Assembly (NCBI GenBank): GCA_021846485.1
Contig: JAJZWW010000039.1
Coordinates: 1 to 13,835 of the forward strand
Origin: Actinomycetes bacterium
Lineage (GTDB): Bacteria > Actinomycetota > Acidimicrobiia > Acidimicrobiales > Palsa-688
Length of the DNA stretch: 13,835 nucleotides
Direction: 5' to 3'
A program made the translations under genes and the position numbers. Positions 12,816 through 13,835 of the stretch are shown piece by piece. The notes under the pieces were generated by a model. That model worked only from the letters and a program-made list of their open reading frames with translations. It was not told the DNA's origin and did not search any database. How positions within the stretch are numbered: position 1 is the stretch's first letter; every line of letters starts with the position of its first letter.

Positions 12816-13286
12816 TCATCTCCGGGGCTGGCGGAACCCGTCGCCCTCGGCCTCCTCGGGCGAGGCGTAGCAGCGGTCGGCGCGGGTCCGCTGGTACGAC
12901 GTGGTGCCCTCGACGTGGTAGATCCCGCTGCGGAGCTTGGCCTTGACCGGGTGCGTCGCCGGGCAGGAGCCGTTCTCCAGGGGCGCCACCCACCGGGGAC
13001 CGGGACCGCCGGCCGCCGGCGAGGTGCGAACCGGAGCCGTCGGCCCACCGCCTGGCCCGGCGGGGGTCGGAGCCGTCGGCCCGCCCGCCCGCAGCTCGGG
13101 GTCCGAGGGCGTCCCGCCAGTCCCTGGTCGGGGGCCCGGCGACGACCAGGAGCCCGGCGACGCCCAGGTCCCAGCCGGGCGGGCGAGGCGCCGGGTCGAG
13201 GCACGCTCCACCAGCACCAGGCGGATGACCCAGGCGGCCACCGCGACGGCAAAGCCGGCCCCGGCCCACCGAAACGCTCTCGCCAC
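12816..13286 (-). CDS. Membrane-anchored sunset-domain protein
   Basis: This encodes 156 residues from GTG 13286. A single TM helix (about 8-27) follows a short basic start, then a Pro/Gly/Thr-rich linker (about 36-103) in which GGPTAP occurs twice, and a compact C-terminal domain (about 104-156). That domain reads NGSCPATHPVKAKLRSGIYH, then TSYQRT, RADRCYASPEEAEGDGF and RQPRR. This matches the small actinobacterial sunset domain, which resembles the metal-binding knuckle of Ada-type proteins. Candidate ligand residues are Cys108, His112, His124 and Cys139. The domain would lie on one side of the membrane at the end of a flexible arm; its function is not known to me. The GTG is the first plausible start before the TM helix; the ribosome site is weak. 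It heads the minus-strand pair with the FAD oxidoreductase and is divergent from the methyltransferase (218-bp gap 13287-13504, no clear signals seen). Confidence 0.75.
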   Translation of the reverse strand: MARAFRWAGAGFAVAVAAWVIRLVLVERASTRRLARPAGTWASPGSWSSPGPRPGTGGTPSDPELRAGGPTAPTPAGPGGGPTAPVRTSPAAGGPGPRWVAPLENGSCPATHPVKAKLRSGIYHVEGTTSYQRTRADRCYASPEEAEGDGFRQPRR

Positions 13287-13504
13287 CCCCTCGACGCTAC
13301 CTGCGCCCCCGGCCGGTTGCGGGGATGCCGACCGCGCCGGCCGGGGCGTCACGGCCGCCCGGCATCCCGGGCCACCGGGCACCCGGAGGCATCGACCGGG
13401 CTGTGCTGGCGCGGGTGTCGCGGCCGGGGCCCGAGGCCCGGCGCGGACTCGGCCGGGCCCGGTGGGCCTTGGCGGGGGCTCCCGTCCGTGCTTGGGTGGG
13501 GTGG

Positions 13505-13835
13505 ATGCCCCGCCCGACCTCCCGCGCGCGCAACGACCCGGCCCAGTACGACGACCTGGCGGGTGCCTGGTGGGAGCCCCACGGGCCGCTGGCGATGCTG
13601 CACTGGCTGGCCGCCGCCCGGGCCGAGCTGGTGCCTCCGGCGCCCCGCCCCGGGGCGGTGCTCGCCGACCTCGGCTGCGGGGGCGGTCTGCTCGCTCCCC
13701 ACGCCAGCCGGCTCGGCTACCTGCACGTGGGCGTAGACCTCACCGCCTCGGCCCTGGAGGTGGCCGCCGCCCTGGTGGTGCGGGCGCTGCGGGCCGACGT
13801 CGGGGCGGTGCCGCTCGCCGACGCCTGCGCGGGCG
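13505..13835 (+). CDS. SAM-dependent class I methyltransferase (partial, cut by window end)
   Basis: The frame is open to the last base, giving 110 residues of the N-terminal half. RNDPAQYDDLAGAWWEP (9-25) and MLHWLAAARAELV (31-43) are the opening of UbiG-like methyltransferases. VLADLGCGGGLLAPHA (52-67) is motif I, the SAM-binding Gly-rich loop, and HVGVDLTASALEVA (74-87) holds the acidic residue Asp79 that would bind the ribose. PLADACAG is the start of the next motif. ATG 13505 is chosen because family likeness begins at residue 9; an in-frame ATG at 13325 would add 60 low-complexity Arg/Gly/Pro residues. GGTGGGG just before is a loose ribosome site. UbiA and UbiG-like genes often work in the same quinone or lipid pathway, so this may once have been the partner of the UbiA remnant. 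Substrate unknown. Confidence 0.8.
   Translation, partial: MPRPTSRARNDPAQYDDLAGAWWEPHGPLAMLHWLAAARAELVPPAPRPGAVLADLGCGGGLLAPHASRLGYLHVGVDLTASALEVAAALVVRALRADVGAVPLADACAG

Noticed and set aside
12769..12819. ATG at 12819 (minus strand) overlapping the sunset gene stop as ATGA, a possible start for the oxidoreductase
   Set aside because: That frame stops after 16 residues at 12769 and is not in phase with the oxidoreductase, so GTG 12742 is used.
1..13835. CRISPR array, tRNA or rRNA genes
   Set aside because: No regularly spaced repeats of CRISPR size, no cloverleaf-like or rRNA-like segment was noticed in either strand.

Overview
The window is GC-rich bacterial DNA, most likely from an actinobacterium. 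Supporting signs are strongly GC-biased third positions, GTG and TTG starts, a MarR gene whose -10 box lies only 7 nt before its ATG (a leaderless layout), and actinobacterial families such as a sunset domain and a MacAB-like exporter with a small lipoprotein. I cannot assign a genus. Most other long open frames here are shadows of real genes, as expected at this GC content.

Region 1 (about 1-1340) is a mobile-element graveyard. An IS66 transposase fragment runs in from the left edge and its homology stops abruptly at base 206. The C-terminal end of a tyrosine recombinase follows on the minus strand (289-504), cut off at the catalytic Arg. The N-terminal half of a tyrosine recombinase then lies on the plus strand (786-1340), without a catalytic domain. 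The breakpoints coincide with copies of a short TTATG(CC/TG)G motif arranged as inverted repeats, including a 20-bp perfect palindrome. These are probably terminal or crossover sites of the recombinase element.

Region 2 (1399-10807) is a plus-strand export and sensing block. A MarR regulator with an apparently leaderless, self-overlapping promoter is coupled (ATGA overlap) to an MMPL/RND transporter. Next comes an OmpR-type response regulator overlapping a HAMP histidine kinase by one base. After a 176-bp leader with two inverted repeats come a MacA-like adaptor, a MacB-type ATPase and a FtsX/MacB-type permease, joined by ATGA overlaps, then a small lipoprotein with two further cysteines. The plausible logic is that the two-component pair senses envelope stress or a toxic compound and induces the ABC exporter, while MarR controls the MMPL pump.

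Region 3 (10808-13835) is of different character. It has a 322-bp non-coding stretch carrying four copies of a degenerate 15-bp motif, and a minus-strand UbiA prenyltransferase remnant with a large internal deletion and frameshift. A G-rich tract follows, then two minus-strand genes (a renalase-like FAD oxidoreductase and a sunset-domain membrane protein), and finally the start of a divergent plus-strand SAM-dependent methyltransferase cut by the window end. All functional assignments rest on motif reading only; no database search was run.
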